Below the pieces are notes generated by a model. The model saw nothing but the letters and a program-made list of their open reading frames with translations, searched no databases and was not told the DNA's origin. From Bacteroidota bacterium (GTDB lineage: Bacteria > Bacteroidota > Bacteroidia > Chitinophagales > Chitinophagaceae), in assembly GCA_018267515.1 (NCBI GenBank), contig JAFDYJ010000002.1, positions 62,001 to 126,000 of the forward strand: a stretch of 64,000 bases of DNA, written 5' to 3'. The position numbers were made by a program, and so were the translations under genes. Of the stretch, positions 52,476 through 63,509 are shown piece by piece. The first letter of the stretch is position 1. Every line of letters starts with the position of its first letter.

Positions 52476-53277
52476 TCCCTTTCTGTAAAAGACGGACAGT
52501 TTGTCTGAAAAATTATTGAGGACACTCAAGTTGTTTGTGACAAATAATGATTTGCAATTGGTTTCTATTCGTCAACATTTAGTCATATTTTTTTTCAGAG
52601 GTATTGTTGTTTACTAGAGACAGCCTCTTTTAATACAAATTACCTGAAGTTTAGTGTTCTGATAAAAGTTATATACCTGACAGGATCATTGTGGCATAAA
52701 ATTTTCGGTTGTTAAAAATGCCTATGATTGAGAAATTGAACGATACGATTTTATTTTCAGTGAGCCCTTTAACGTCTAACATGATTTCTGTGACAACAAT
52801 GCTGCCTTTATCAAATCACACTGCCCCGGAGCCTGCCGGAAACAAAAATGATGAAAAGAAAGAAATTGAAATGAAGCTTCCTTTTGAAAAATGGATTTTA
52901 CCTCCGCAGCCCGAAGGTTATATCCAGTTTTTATATAATGACCCGTTTTGAGGCAAACTAAGCAGTAGATCATGTTATCTATACAGGGGCTTTATAATTC
53001 AGAAATCAGTTTTATGAAACTGAAACTGGTGATTGTAGCCTGTACAATCAATTGAAATGTTTTTTTGATTTTATCTGTTTAAACCGGATTCTGTTCTGAT
53101 TTTTCAAATAGAATTCTGCTTTTATTCTCAATAAATTCCCACATCACATCTCATCTATTGTCTATAATTGAAGTTGAATTTTTTTATGATTGATTTGAAC
53201 CTTCAGGTAGTACGGTTTAAAGAAAATCAATTTTATATTCCTGATTCCATTGTATTTTTAAGTATAATATTGAAGTG
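52476..53277. other. About 800-bp gap with one doubtful small ORF
   Basis: Between nifJ and the START gene I see no RNA gene, repeat or clear terminator. The DNA is AT-rich. The only candidate gene is the 78-codon ORF at 52718-52951, listed separately. No exact TAnnTTTG box was found near it. Confidence 0.5.
52718..52951 (+). CDS. Doubtful small protein, 77 aa
   Basis: From the ATG at 52718 the ORF reads MPMIEKLNDTILFSVSP and ends in a Pro-rich, aromatic tail (FEKWILPPQPEGYIQF). Codon choice in its second half looks protein-like, but there is no signal peptide, known family or promoter. It lies alone in the gap between nifJ and the START gene. It may be a real short gene or chance. Confidence 0.3.
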   Translation: MPMIEKLNDTILFSVSPLTSNMISVTTMLPLSNHTAPEPAGNKNDEKKEIEMKLPFEKWILPPQPEGYIQFLYNDPF

Positions 53278-53880
53278 ATGCCAAGGGTCTTTTTCTTAAT
53301 GCTATTTTTTATGTTATCGCTGAAAAGCTCTTCCCAGTACGTTTGGAAACAAGAAAAAGATAAAGATGGGATAAAAGTATATATTGCAAGCAGGGAAGGT
53401 TCCAAATTCAGGGCGGTTAAGGTGGAATGTACTCTGAAAGGTACTTATGCTAAACTATTTTCAATTCTGTCTGATGTAACAAATCAGAAAAACTGGGTGT
53501 ATAATTCCAAATCCAGTTATTTGATAAGCAGGGTTAGCCCGGCAGAAATAGTTTATTATACGGAAACCCATTTACCCTGGCCTATGAACAACCGTGATGC
53601 TGTAATCCGTTTACGTTTTCATACTGATAGTTTACCTGAATTTCTCACTATAACGGGAACCGGCGAGCCCACATATATTCCGGAAAAAACAGGAAAAGTC
53701 AGAGTGCCTCATTTCAAAGCTAACTGGAAAGTGACAATGCCTGCCGGAAATTCAATTCGGTTAATTTACATAGCAGAAGCAGATCCCGGTGGCAGTATTC
53801 CCGCATGGATTGCCAATATGTTTGTTGACAAAGGTCCCTTTGAAAGTTTTAAAAAACTATCAGTATTGCTTAGTAAATAA
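53278..53880 (+). CDS. START-domain lipid-binding-like protein, secreted
   Basis: The 200-aa protein starts at ATG 53278 (a GTG directly before it is also in frame). A signal peptide (MPRVFFLMLFFMLSLKSSSQ) precedes a START/SRPBCC-fold domain. The opening is YVWKQEKDKDGIKVYIASREG, then ILSDVTNQKNWVYNSKSSYL, TETHLPWPMNNRDAVIRLRF and a C-terminal helix WIANMFVDKGPFESFKKL. Such domains bind hydrophobic ligands. The ligand is unknown. It is convergent with tpl. Confidence 0.9.
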   Translation: MPRVFFLMLFFMLSLKSSSQYVWKQEKDKDGIKVYIASREGSKFRAVKVECTLKGTYAKLFSILSDVTNQKNWVYNSKSSYLISRVSPAEIVYYTETHLPWPMNNRDAVIRLRFHTDSLPEFLTITGTGEPTYIPEKTGKVRVPHFKANWKVTMPAGNSIRLIYIAEADPGGSIPAWIANMFVDKGPFESFKKLSVLLSK

Positions 53881-53922
53881 AATCAAATTGTGTTCCGGCA
53901 TTTTGTGTCCTATCAATCTGAA

Positions 53923-55314
<1,392 letters not shown>

Positions 55315-55322
55315 TTAAATTT

Positions 55323-56696
55323 TTATTGAATTGATTTCAGTTTTGCAGTAAAATGCCTTAGCATCGGAGACTCCTCGATAATTTGTAAACCCTTAATCCG
55401 GTTTCGCTTTTTGAAAACCTCAATTATCACTTCGGTTACATAATCAATATGACTTTGAGTATAAACCCTCCTGGGAACAGCCAGGCGAACTAATTCCATT
55501 TGTGCCGGGATTAACTTTTTAGTGCTGTCATATTTTCCAAACATCAATGACCCGATTTCTACACCCCTGATACCGCCTTCTATATACAATGCGCCTACTA
55601 ATGCCTGCCCCGGGTACTGATCAACCGGTATATGTGGCAGAAACTTTTTTGCATCCAGGTAAACTGCATGACCTCCTGCAGGTTGCATCACAGGGACACC
55701 GGCTGCCACCAGTTTTTCTGTTATATATTCTATACTTCGGATACGATATTGAAGATAGTGCTCCTCCATCACCTCGTTCAAGCCAATTGAAATAGCTTCG
55801 AGGTCTCTTCCGGCTAATCCGCCATAAGTTGGAAATCCTTCCGTTATTATGAGAAGATTGCGGCATTGCTCAGCCAGCTCTATATTATGCAAAGCGAGAA
55901 AACCACCAATATTTGCAAAAGCATCCTTCTTGGCACTCATCGTGCTGCCATCCGCATAAGAGAAAAGTTCTTTTGCAATTTCTCTTACACTTTTATCGGA
56001 ATACCCTTTTTCTCTCAGTTTTATAAAATAGCAGTTTTCGGCAAAGCGGCAGGCATCTATGAAAAGTGGGATATTATGTTCGGTACATACTTTTTTAACC
56101 TCCTTTATATTTTGCATACTCACGGGTTGGCCACCTCCGGAATTATTGGTAACCGTTATGATACAAAGGGGGATATTGGCAGCACCTTTTTCTGAAATTA
56201 CTTTTTTCAGGGCATCAATATCCATATTCCCTTTAAACGGTGCAGGAATTTCAGGTAATTTTCCTTCTGCACATAACAGGTCTATTCCTTCTGCACCGGA
56301 AAATTCAATATTGGCTCTCGTGGTATCAAACAACGTATTGCTGACAATAAACTTTCCTTTGCCGCCGGTAATGCTGAATAAAATTTTTTCAGCAGCCCTG
56401 CCCTGGTGGGTTGGGATGATGTAAGTCATCCCGGTGATTTCCTTCACCGTCTTTTCAAAATGAAAAAAACTTTCACTTCCGGCATAGGATTCATCACCTT
56501 CCATGATTCCGGCCCATTGATGACTGCTCATGGCACTGGTTCCGCTGTCGGTGAGCAAATCAATCAATACGTCTTTTGCAGCAATCAGGAAGGGGTTATA
56601 AAAGGCTTCTTCTAAAATGCGGATGCGTTCTTCCGGTGTAGTAAAGTAGATAGGTTCTACAGATTTTATTTTAAAAGGTTCAATAATTGTATTCAT
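55323..56696 (-). CDS. tnaA: Tryptophanase (L-tryptophan indole-lyase)
   Basis: The PLP enzyme cleaves L-tryptophan to indole, pyruvate and ammonia. The 457 residues share the fold and most motifs with the downstream tpl gene: [31 protein letters not shown] and MSAKKDAFANIGGF (PLP Lys256/257). At the specificity site it has RGVEIGSLMFG (Val379, Ile381), the tryptophanase-like version of the RSMERG motif of TPL. The C-terminus LRHFTAKLKSI matches tryptophanases. The TACATTTG box ends two bases before the ATG, so no leader peptide of the TnaC kind can be accommodated. It is the first gene of the pair. Confidence 0.88.
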   Translation of the reverse strand: MNTIIEPFKIKSVEPIYFTTPEERIRILEEAFYNPFLIAAKDVLIDLLTDSGTSAMSSHQWAGIMEGDESYAGSESFFHFEKTVKEITGMTYIIPTHQGRAAEKILFSITGGKGKFIVSNTLFDTTRANIEFSGAEGIDLLCAEGKLPEIPAPFKGNMDIDALKKVISEKGAANIPLCIITVTNNSGGGQPVSMQNIKEVKKVCTEHNIPLFIDACRFAENCYFIKLREKGYSDKSVREIAKELFSYADGSTMSAKKDAFANIGGFLALHNIELAEQCRNLLIITEGFPTYGGLAGRDLEAISIGLNEVMEEHYLQYRIRSIEYITEKLVAAGVPVMQPAGGHAVYLDAKKFLPHIPVDQYPGQALVGALYIEGGIRGVEIGSLMFGKYDSTKKLIPAQMELVRLAVPRRVYTQSHIDYVTEVIIEVFKKRNRIKGLQIIEESPMLRHFTAKLKSIQ

Positions 56697-56698
56697 AG

Positions 56699-56706
56699 CA
56701 AATGTA
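56699..56706 (-). promoter_or_regulatory. Bacteroidota -7 box (TACATTTG) immediately before tnaA
   Basis: This exact TAnnTTTG match on the minus strand is followed by CT and the ATG at 56696. If used, the transcript would begin at or inside the start codon. The further upstream DNA to 57036 (about 330 bp) shows no gene, RNA or repeat that I can support. Confidence 0.45.
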
Positions 56707-57036
56707 TATTTTGTGATAGTGAATGATAAATTGAAAAACTAAGAAAGTGAAGACAGGAAGATATAAAAAGCTGCTATGAAGGCTTTCTGATAATATTCTT
56801 TTGGATAATCTTCCAGGGGTTCATGATACTATAGAATGCGTCAAAAGTAGCTATAATGCAGAAATAAAAAATGACTTTAGTCAGATTTTACCGGATACAA
56901 ACAAAAAGTGGTATATATCATATCATTTTGATATTGGTTTAATATAGTTACCCAAACTTTGATTCGAACAGACATTTGAGATTGAAAAACAGGATAGCCA
57001 TATTGTCTCTAAACCTCGATTTGTGCTTAGCATAAT

Positions 57037-57071
57037 AAAAAAAACCCCCTCAGCTAGAAAGCCATGGGGGT
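57037..57071 (-). terminator. Rho-independent terminator after the T9SS adhesin-like gene
   Basis: On the minus strand ACCCCC (57071-57066) pairs with GGGGGT (57049-57044) around a 16-nt loop and is followed by a run of eight T. It sits 20 bp beyond the stop codon at 57092. Confidence 0.75.
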
Positions 57072-57091
57072 AAGGTATAAACCTTGAGCAT

Positions 57092-59803
57092 TTATTTTTT
57101 CATAAGCTTCTGTACGATTCTTCCATCATCAGAAATTATTTCCATAAAGTGAATTCCGGTCTTTAATGCATCAAGATCTTTGATCACAACCACATTTTCA
57201 CCGGGTTGAAGTGTTACAACCCTATTGATTAATGACTGGCCGCTTGCATTGCTGATGCGGATAGTCATAGCTGTTTCTTTTGTGCTGTTAATATTCACTT
57301 TGATATTTGATGTAAACGGATTCGGGTAAACTGAGAAATCTTTTACTGCCAGGCTGCCATTGAGTTTCAGGGCAACTATTTTACTGAATGAAGGTTTGCC
57401 ATCAATATCAATATCACGTAAGCGATAGTAAATGATACCGGCTGATAAGGAACCGATAGGATCGTTAAACTGATAGCTGGTAGAGCTGGTAGTTGTACCG
57501 GCGCCTTTTACTTCACCCACTTTGCTGAAGTTCACTCCATCAGTGCTTCTTTCAATTTCAAAACGATCATTTTTTGTTTCACTTAATGTAACCCAGTTCA
57601 ACTCTGCCATAGTTCCATTTTTCTTTACAGTAAATGAACCCAGCTTTACAGCCAGCGGTGATCCCATAGGCCCGATGATAGCGGTTCCGTCATCAACGAT
57701 GGGATTTCCACCCGGGTCAGTAGCAGATATACGGGCTGTATTGTTATAAGTTACCAGGCTGTTTGCATTGTTGGGTGTTTGCATTTTAAACCTTACGGAG
57801 TACGTTTCTCCTGCAGCCAGTGTGCCTCCGGCAGAACCCGTAGCGCCATTTCCAATAAAGAATTTAATGTATTGTTTACCATTAAATGTTCCCAAATAAG
57901 CAATGTCAGCATCCTGTGCATCTGTCCGGAAACCGGGTGTAGCACCGGGTGAAGAAACGATTTCAAGTGATCCCGGTATGTAGGTAAGACCTGCAGGTAA
58001 TGTATCTACAATAAAACAATTATTAGCTGCCCCGGGTCCATTATTACCACCGGAAATGGTATAAGTTAATATTTCATTTGCCTGGACATTTCCGAATGGA
58101 GCAAGATTATCTGATACTGTTTTATCAAGATAAATTGTCGGATCTTTAGCTACCATTGTGAAAGCAAATACACTGGGGAAATATTGGTCAGATTCAGTTC
58201 CAAATTCAACAGCTACATCGGTAGAATTAGGAGCAATATAAGTACCGCAATCTAATTGATCAATGTCAATACCCATTTGATTTTTATAATCAGGATTCTT
58301 TGTTGTTACATGAGCACCGCTGGTAGATATCGTTCCGTTCCACATATTTGTGGCAGGATTGACAGCATTAGAAAGTGTATTATTGTTCACCTTGATGTAA
58401 TCTCCATTTGGGTTACCACTGGTAGCAGCAAGATTTGCATCACCTTCCCATGCAAAAGATGTCATATATGCATCCGAAGCATTTAAAGGATTATTCGGAG
58501 CATTGAGACCACTCAGCGTTATATTCTGGGTTGCGCCGTCAGAAACTTTGAGAAACCCATCATAAACTCTAACACTTCTATAAGGAAGTGCAGTATTTTC
58601 GTAAACTACAACAATTGCCCAGCCGGCATAGTTTCCACCGCCACTAACTGAACCGGTCGTGGCTGCAACATTGGCAACAGTATAAGTACCTGAACCGTTA
58701 GACTGAATAAAATTGGTTACATCAATGTATGCCTGGTAGGCAGAATCTGAACTGGAAATTGTAACGTCATCAAACTGTGCTCCCGGAGCAGTTACAGAAG
58801 CATACGCACCGGAAGTTCCTTTACGGATTAATACTTTCTGGCGATTAGCATAATTAGCATCGTTTACATTAATGCGACCTCCCCAGTAAAGGCGTGCAAA
58901 CTTAATTGAGTTTGTACCACCGGGCAGTATCAGGTCGGCAGAAGATGAGTTAAATGTATTTACCTGTGAGGTAACACCCGTAAGTTCTACATCAAAATAC
59001 ATATCTGCAGGACTTGAGCATCCACTTCCCTGGTGAACTTCTGCTGCAATGATGTTAGTGCCATTGGTCAGTAAATTTACAGGTACAGTGAAAGAAGCGC
59101 TGGCATAGCTGGAGCCATTACAGCCTGAAGCGGTTGTATTATAATCAACAGGACCTGCAGGCATATTTGCACGTCCCACTTCGGTGCCGTTTACATAAAC
59201 GATCACACCGTCATCGTAGCGTACATTCAATGTAACACTGGAATAATTTGCAGGATTTCCTGATATGGTTACAGACTTTCTGAAATAGTAGGTAGTACGG
59301 TCCTGTGCTCTGCCATTGGATCCGGAAAGTGCTGTACCGCCACTTCCCATACCAAACCTTATTGGTGATGAGCCATTAGTCCAAGCGCTGCCACTTTGAG
59401 AGTAACCGGTAGTTTGATAATTGGTCGGCCAATTACTGTTATCATAGTTAAAACTATTATTATTATTATTTGATCTCCGATAGTAATACCAGCTATCTCC
59501 AAAACTGATAATTGATGGAGAAAGCGAAGCACCATCAACATCCACAAATTGCATATTGGCATTATCATTACCGGAGCTACTGGTTTGTCCATTGCTTTGA
59601 ATCGAAAATTCATTCATAGCAGCAGCATCCCTGGCCAAAATGGTGTTGCCAAACATGGTATGGCCGCCTTTTAATGTATTTGAATAAATGATTCCGTAGT
59701 TGCGTATAACCTGTGCATTTGCAGAAATTGCAAATAAAAGTAATACCGGAATCCATGCTAAACGTAGTGGAACACAACGGTTCCATAGAGTAGAATTGTT
59801 CAT
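57092..59803 (-). CDS. Large T9SS-secreted adhesin-like protein with DUF11-type domain
   Basis: The 903-aa protein has a signal peptide (WIPVLLLFAISANAQ, around residues 17-31). An N-terminal region rich in Asn, Ser and Tyr follows, with beta-sandwich text (TLNVRYDDGVIVYVNGTEVG, about residues 193-212). A middle domain is typical of Bacteroidota surface proteins (IKFARLYWGGRINVNDANY). A DUF11-like domain (LTYTISGGNNGPGAANNCF, around 590) precedes a final T9SS type A sorting domain (FSVYPNPFTSNIKVNI and, at the end, GIHFMEIISDDGRIVQKLM). It should be secreted by T9SS and anchored or released. The role, probably adhesion or matrix, is inferred. Confidence 0.85.
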   Translation of the reverse strand: MNNSTLWNRCVPLRLAWIPVLLLFAISANAQVIRNYGIIYSNTLKGGHTMFGNTILARDAAAMNEFSIQSNGQTSSSGNDNANMQFVDVDGASLSPSIISFGDSWYYYRRSNNNNNSFNYDNSNWPTNYQTTGYSQSGSAWTNGSSPIRFGMGSGGTALSGSNGRAQDRTTYYFRKSVTISGNPANYSSVTLNVRYDDGVIVYVNGTEVGRANMPAGPVDYNTTASGCNGSSYASASFTVPVNLLTNGTNIIAAEVHQGSGCSSPADMYFDVELTGVTSQVNTFNSSSADLILPGGTNSIKFARLYWGGRINVNDANYANRQKVLIRKGTSGAYASVTAPGAQFDDVTISSSDSAYQAYIDVTNFIQSNGSGTYTVANVAATTGSVSGGGNYAGWAIVVVYENTALPYRSVRVYDGFLKVSDGATQNITLSGLNAPNNPLNASDAYMTSFAWEGDANLAATSGNPNGDYIKVNNNTLSNAVNPATNMWNGTISTSGAHVTTKNPDYKNQMGIDIDQLDCGTYIAPNSTDVAVEFGTESDQYFPSVFAFTMVAKDPTIYLDKTVSDNLAPFGNVQANEILTYTISGGNNGPGAANNCFIVDTLPAGLTYIPGSLEIVSSPGATPGFRTDAQDADIAYLGTFNGKQYIKFFIGNGATGSAGGTLAAGETYSVRFKMQTPNNANSLVTYNNTARISATDPGGNPIVDDGTAIIGPMGSPLAVKLGSFTVKKNGTMAELNWVTLSETKNDRFEIERSTDGVNFSKVGEVKGAGTTTSSTSYQFNDPIGSLSAGIIYYRLRDIDIDGKPSFSKIVALKLNGSLAVKDFSVYPNPFTSNIKVNINSTKETAMTIRISNASGQSLINRVVTLQPGENVVVIKDLDALKTGIHFMEIISDDGRIVQKLMKK

Positions 59804-60094
59804 GCTCGAGATTTTATATTAAAAATAAATTACCCTTATTCTGATGGTTTCCGGGAAAATGGATATGCAAGGGTTTTACAATACGAATAGGAAGTTTAAA
59901 CCGGGATTTCAGTTGAGATGCTGGACGGAGTCTTGATTTTTCGTGAAAACGTTTGAGTCAGAGGAGATAGGAATTTCAGTAACGAAGTGTAAAACTATAC
60001 TCTGTTTTTTGATTATGCAACTTTTCTCAAAAGAATATTTTATTCCACGAAGAAATAAATTCTATACTCTTTAGGTTCAAGGATGTGGAGTATA

Positions 60095-60472
60095 TTATTT
60101 TTCAAAATAAGGAACTTCATCACGGCTGATTGAATCTTTTTGTTGCCAGTAAGCTAATGTGACGATATGCCCTTCCTTTGTCTTCAACATTCTTCCAAAA
60201 ATTGCATTGGTGGAATTAAATGCAAGGTTAGTTACTCCAATGGTAAATGTTACCGGCGCAGGAGCAGCTTCGGTATGGGTAGCTTCTCCTTCTTTTGGGA
60301 CAGAAGCGGCTGCAGTTTTAGCTGCCGGGGAGGGAACTACAACAACTGTAAACCTGTTGAATTCCAAAAGCTGTTTCAGGAACTCAACTCTTTCTGCCAA
60401 AACATTTTTTTCCACGATGGCACATTTGATACCATTCAATTCATCAAACTCATGATTTTTATTTATTGCCAT
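60095..60472 (-). CDS. Conserved hypothetical protein downstream of nuoN
   Basis: The 125-aa soluble protein has no signal peptide. N-terminal NGIKCAIVEKNVLAERVEFLKQLLEFN and C-terminal FTIGVTNLAFNSTNAIFGRML flank an Ala/Pro/Thr-rich linker (SPAAKTAAASVPKEGEATHT). It starts about 50 nt after nuoN on the same strand and is probably co-transcribed with the nuo genes. Similar small proteins next to nuoN are known to me from related genomes, but no function is assigned. Confidence 0.7.
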   Translation of the reverse strand: MAINKNHEFDELNGIKCAIVEKNVLAERVEFLKQLLEFNRFTVVVVPSPAAKTAAASVPKEGEATHTEAAPAPVTFTIGVTNLAFNSTNAIFGRMLKTKEGHIVTLAYWQQKDSISRDEVPYFEK

Positions 60473-60524
60473 TTTAATTCAGTTCAGTATCTGAAAATTA
60501 ACCAGATAAAAATTGTATCAGCTT

Positions 60525-61952
60525 TTACTTCACTAATGAAAAAATATAATCATAAGCACTGCTGGCAAACCCTGTTACTAAAATACCGGCCACACAAATG
60601 ATAAATGAAAGATTCGGTGAAAAAGTTGATTTCACTTTTTCAACAGGGTTATCATTTTTATCCATAAAAATAGCTTTGATGATTCGTAAATAATAATACA
60701 GCGAAATCACCATATTTAATGCTGCAATTGTGATCAGGATATAATTTAACTGCCAGCCCGAAGAGGAAGTTTTACCTGCACCGGCCAATAATAAAAAGAA
60801 CTTACCAAAAAAACCGGCCGTTGGAGGAATTCCTGCCAGTGAAAACAATGAGATGGCTAATACCCAGCTTAGCATTCGGTTATTTTTATAAAATCCTTTA
60901 TAATCATTGACTGTCTCTTTTCCTGTCACAGCACTCACTAATGATACCACCCCGAAAGCACCCAGGTTTGAAAATATATAAATCAGAATAAAATAAATAA
61001 CGGAAGCACTGCCGGCTGCAGATTGACCGGTGATGCCGATCAGGATAAAACCCACCTGTGCCACCGAAGAAAAAGCAAGAAAACGTTTCATGTTTTGTTG
61101 ACGCAAGGCAAATAGATTGCCGATAAACATGGTAAGTACCGATAAAATAAAAAGCAGGTTATACCAAACGACAGAAATATTTTGAAATACCCGGTATAAA
61201 ACCGAAACAAAAACAAAAAGTATTGCTCCTTTGGAGATGACCGAAAGATAAGATGTGACAGCTACCGGAGAGCCTTCATACACATCTGCAGTCCATAAAT
61301 GAAATGGCACTGCTGAAAATTTAAATCCGAATCCTGCAGCAAACATTACAAAAGATAATATCTGCAACGGAGTTCCGGTTAATTGCTGAGACAGCTCCTG
61401 GTAGTTCAAAGTACCGGTGGCGCCATATAACATAGAGATACCAAATAATAGAAGACCTGAAGAAAATGCAGAAGACAAAATCAGTTTCATTGCCGCTTCT
61501 GATGAAGTTCTTTTTTCGAGATCAAAATTGGCAAGGGCTGCTAACGGAATAGTAGATAGCTCCAACCCCAGGTAAAACATCAGCAGATTATTACTTGAAA
61601 TCATAAAAAACATACCGAGCAAAGTAGAAAGCAGCAGCATATAAAATTCAAGTATGTGCTTGTGACCTTTTAACCACTGAAAAGATTGAAGAGATATAAT
61701 AAGGGTGCCCAGGTTTAAAATGTTTTTTTCCAGCGATAATAATGAATTGGTCTGGAACATATCGCCGAAAAGTGTTCCCTCAGCATTGAAAAAGAAACCG
61801 GAAATAAAATTGATCACCAATAAAACATTGATGAAATGGAGTAAAGATTCCGTGTTGCGTTCTTTTTTTCCAAGCTTTAGAAATAAAAGAATGAACATGA
61901 TGATTGCCACCAATCCTTCGGCTTTAATTAATTGCAAATAATCACTCCACAT
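60525..61952 (-). CDS. nuoN: NADH-quinone oxidoreductase subunit N
   Basis: The 475-aa antiporter-like membrane subunit of respiratory complex I has about 14 helices. Visible signatures are LLMFYLGLELSTIPLAALANF with the conserved Glu, SSAFSSGLLLFGISMLYG, FKFSAVPFHLWTADVYEGSP with the Lys/His of the proton path, and LAGIPPTAGFFGKFFLL. It follows nuoM after 9 nt and closes the nuo operon part in the window. Confidence 0.96.
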   Translation of the reverse strand: MWSDYLQLIKAEGLVAIIMFILLFLKLGKKERNTESLLHFINVLLVINFISGFFFNAEGTLFGDMFQTNSLLSLEKNILNLGTLIISLQSFQWLKGHKHILEFYMLLLSTLLGMFFMISSNNLLMFYLGLELSTIPLAALANFDLEKRTSSEAAMKLILSSAFSSGLLLFGISMLYGATGTLNYQELSQQLTGTPLQILSFVMFAAGFGFKFSAVPFHLWTADVYEGSPVAVTSYLSVISKGAILFVFVSVLYRVFQNISVVWYNLLFILSVLTMFIGNLFALRQQNMKRFLAFSSVAQVGFILIGITGQSAAGSASVIYFILIYIFSNLGAFGVVSLVSAVTGKETVNDYKGFYKNNRMLSWVLAISLFSLAGIPPTAGFFGKFFLLLAGAGKTSSSGWQLNYILITIAALNMVISLYYYLRIIKAIFMDKNDNPVEKVKSTFSPNLSFIICVAGILVTGFASSAYDYIFSLVK

Positions 61953-61961
61953 ACTTCATCA

Positions 61962-63488
61962 TTATTTTATGATCGTCACATTTTTAATATTGCTCATTAT
62001 CGTTTCGGCACCCGGTCCAATAAGATGGTTTAACCAGAACGGTACTACTCCAATAGCAACTATTCCGATGATCAATAGAGAAGCAGCCCATTTCTCATGC
62101 CAGCCTGCGTCTTTCAATAAAGAATATTGGTTTTTTTCCAAAGGACCCAGGATTGCTTTTCCAATTGTACGCAGAATATAAACTGCCGTCACTACAATGG
62201 ATGCACAGGCAACAATAGTTGCGATTTTATAAAAGACATCTGTTTGCTCCCAGGAACCCATGAACACGGTAACTTCAGCCACAAAACCACTGAATCCCGG
62301 CAAGCCTAATGAACATAAACCGGCAATGACAAAGGTGGTGGAGATAAACGGCATTACTTTTAACAGCCCCCCTAATTCAGACATTTGCCTTGTGTGGGTG
62401 CGATCATAGATCATTCCGATGCAGGCAAAGAAGAGAGCTGTCATCAATCCATGAGATACCATTTGCATCACGGCGCCAACCAGGGCAGTTTGAGTCAATA
62501 TACCAATTCCTAATAAGACAAATCCACAATGACTGACCGAAGAATAGGCATTAATATATTTTAAATCAGTCTGCATCATAGTGGCAAAAGCTCCATATAA
62601 AATGGCTATGCAGGATACCACAATGATGATCCAGGAATAGTAATGTGCAGCATCGGGCATTAAGAAAGTAGCAACCCGTAAACAACCATATCCGCCTAAT
62701 TTCATTGAAATACCGGCTAAAAACATGGAAGCGGCAGTAGGCGCTGAGGAGTGTCCATCAGGCACCCATGTATGAAAAGGAAACAGAGCTCCGAAGACGC
62801 CAAACCCGATAAAAGCAAAGGGAAAGAATAATTTCTGTACTTCAACCGGGATGTGCATCTGAGCAATCTGTAAAATATCAAATGTGTGTGTGCCGTCACC
62901 CGTATTAGTATTAAAAAATAATCCGGCCAATCCTACAAACACCAAAGCAGATCCACCCATCAGCATCAACGCCAGTTTCATGGCGCTGTATTCTTTTTTA
63001 CCACTTCCCCAGATGCCTATCAACAGGAATTTGGGTATCACCGCTAATTCCAGGAAAAAGAAAAGAGTGAAGAGGTCAAGAGAAATAAAGAATCCATAAG
63101 CACCAACGCCAAGGAATAAAAGAAGAAAGAAAAATTCCTTGCTTAACATTTCTCCTCCGGAGGTCCGGGCCGGCATTTTCCAGGAAACCAAAACTCCGGT
63201 CAATACAATGAAAGAAGTCAGCAAAATCATTGCCATGGATATTCCATCTATGCCTATATGATAATTTATATGAAGCGGAGCATACCAGGCTACATTATAT
63301 TCAAATATAAAAGTGGAAGTATTTCCGGCAGCCCGTTCCTGCCAATAGGCATAGAGTAAAACAAAACTGAGAATTAATTGTATGGCTGCCCCGATGAGCG
63401 AAATCATTCTTACCTGTTTCAATCCTTTGCAGAAAAGCACTGCGATGGAGGTTAGTAATGGAATTATTATTATCAGGTTCAGATTCAT
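61962..63488 (-). CDS. nuoM: NADH-quinone oxidoreductase subunit M
   Basis: The 508-aa proton-translocating membrane subunit of complex I starts MNLNLIIIIPLLTSIAVLFC. It contains YHIGIDGISMAMILLTSFI, FFLELAVIPKFLLIGIWG with the conserved Glu, PFHTWVPDGHSSAPTAASMFLAGI with the helix-8 histidine, and SLGLPGFSGFVAEVTVFMG. It lies between nuoL (21 nt upstream) and nuoN. Confidence 0.97.
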   Translation of the reverse strand: MNLNLIIIIPLLTSIAVLFCKGLKQVRMISLIGAAIQLILSFVLLYAYWQERAAGNTSTFIFEYNVAWYAPLHINYHIGIDGISMAMILLTSFIVLTGVLVSWKMPARTSGGEMLSKEFFFLLLFLGVGAYGFFISLDLFTLFFFLELAVIPKFLLIGIWGSGKKEYSAMKLALMLMGGSALVFVGLAGLFFNTNTGDGTHTFDILQIAQMHIPVEVQKLFFPFAFIGFGVFGALFPFHTWVPDGHSSAPTAASMFLAGISMKLGGYGCLRVATFLMPDAAHYYSWIIIVVSCIAILYGAFATMMQTDLKYINAYSSVSHCGFVLLGIGILTQTALVGAVMQMVSHGLMTALFFACIGMIYDRTHTRQMSELGGLLKVMPFISTTFVIAGLCSLGLPGFSGFVAEVTVFMGSWEQTDVFYKIATIVACASIVVTAVYILRTIGKAILGPLEKNQYSLLKDAGWHEKWAASLLIIGIVAIGVVPFWLNHLIGPGAETIMSNIKNVTIIK

Positions 63489-63509
63489 TTTATAAAATAT
63501 TGATCATTG

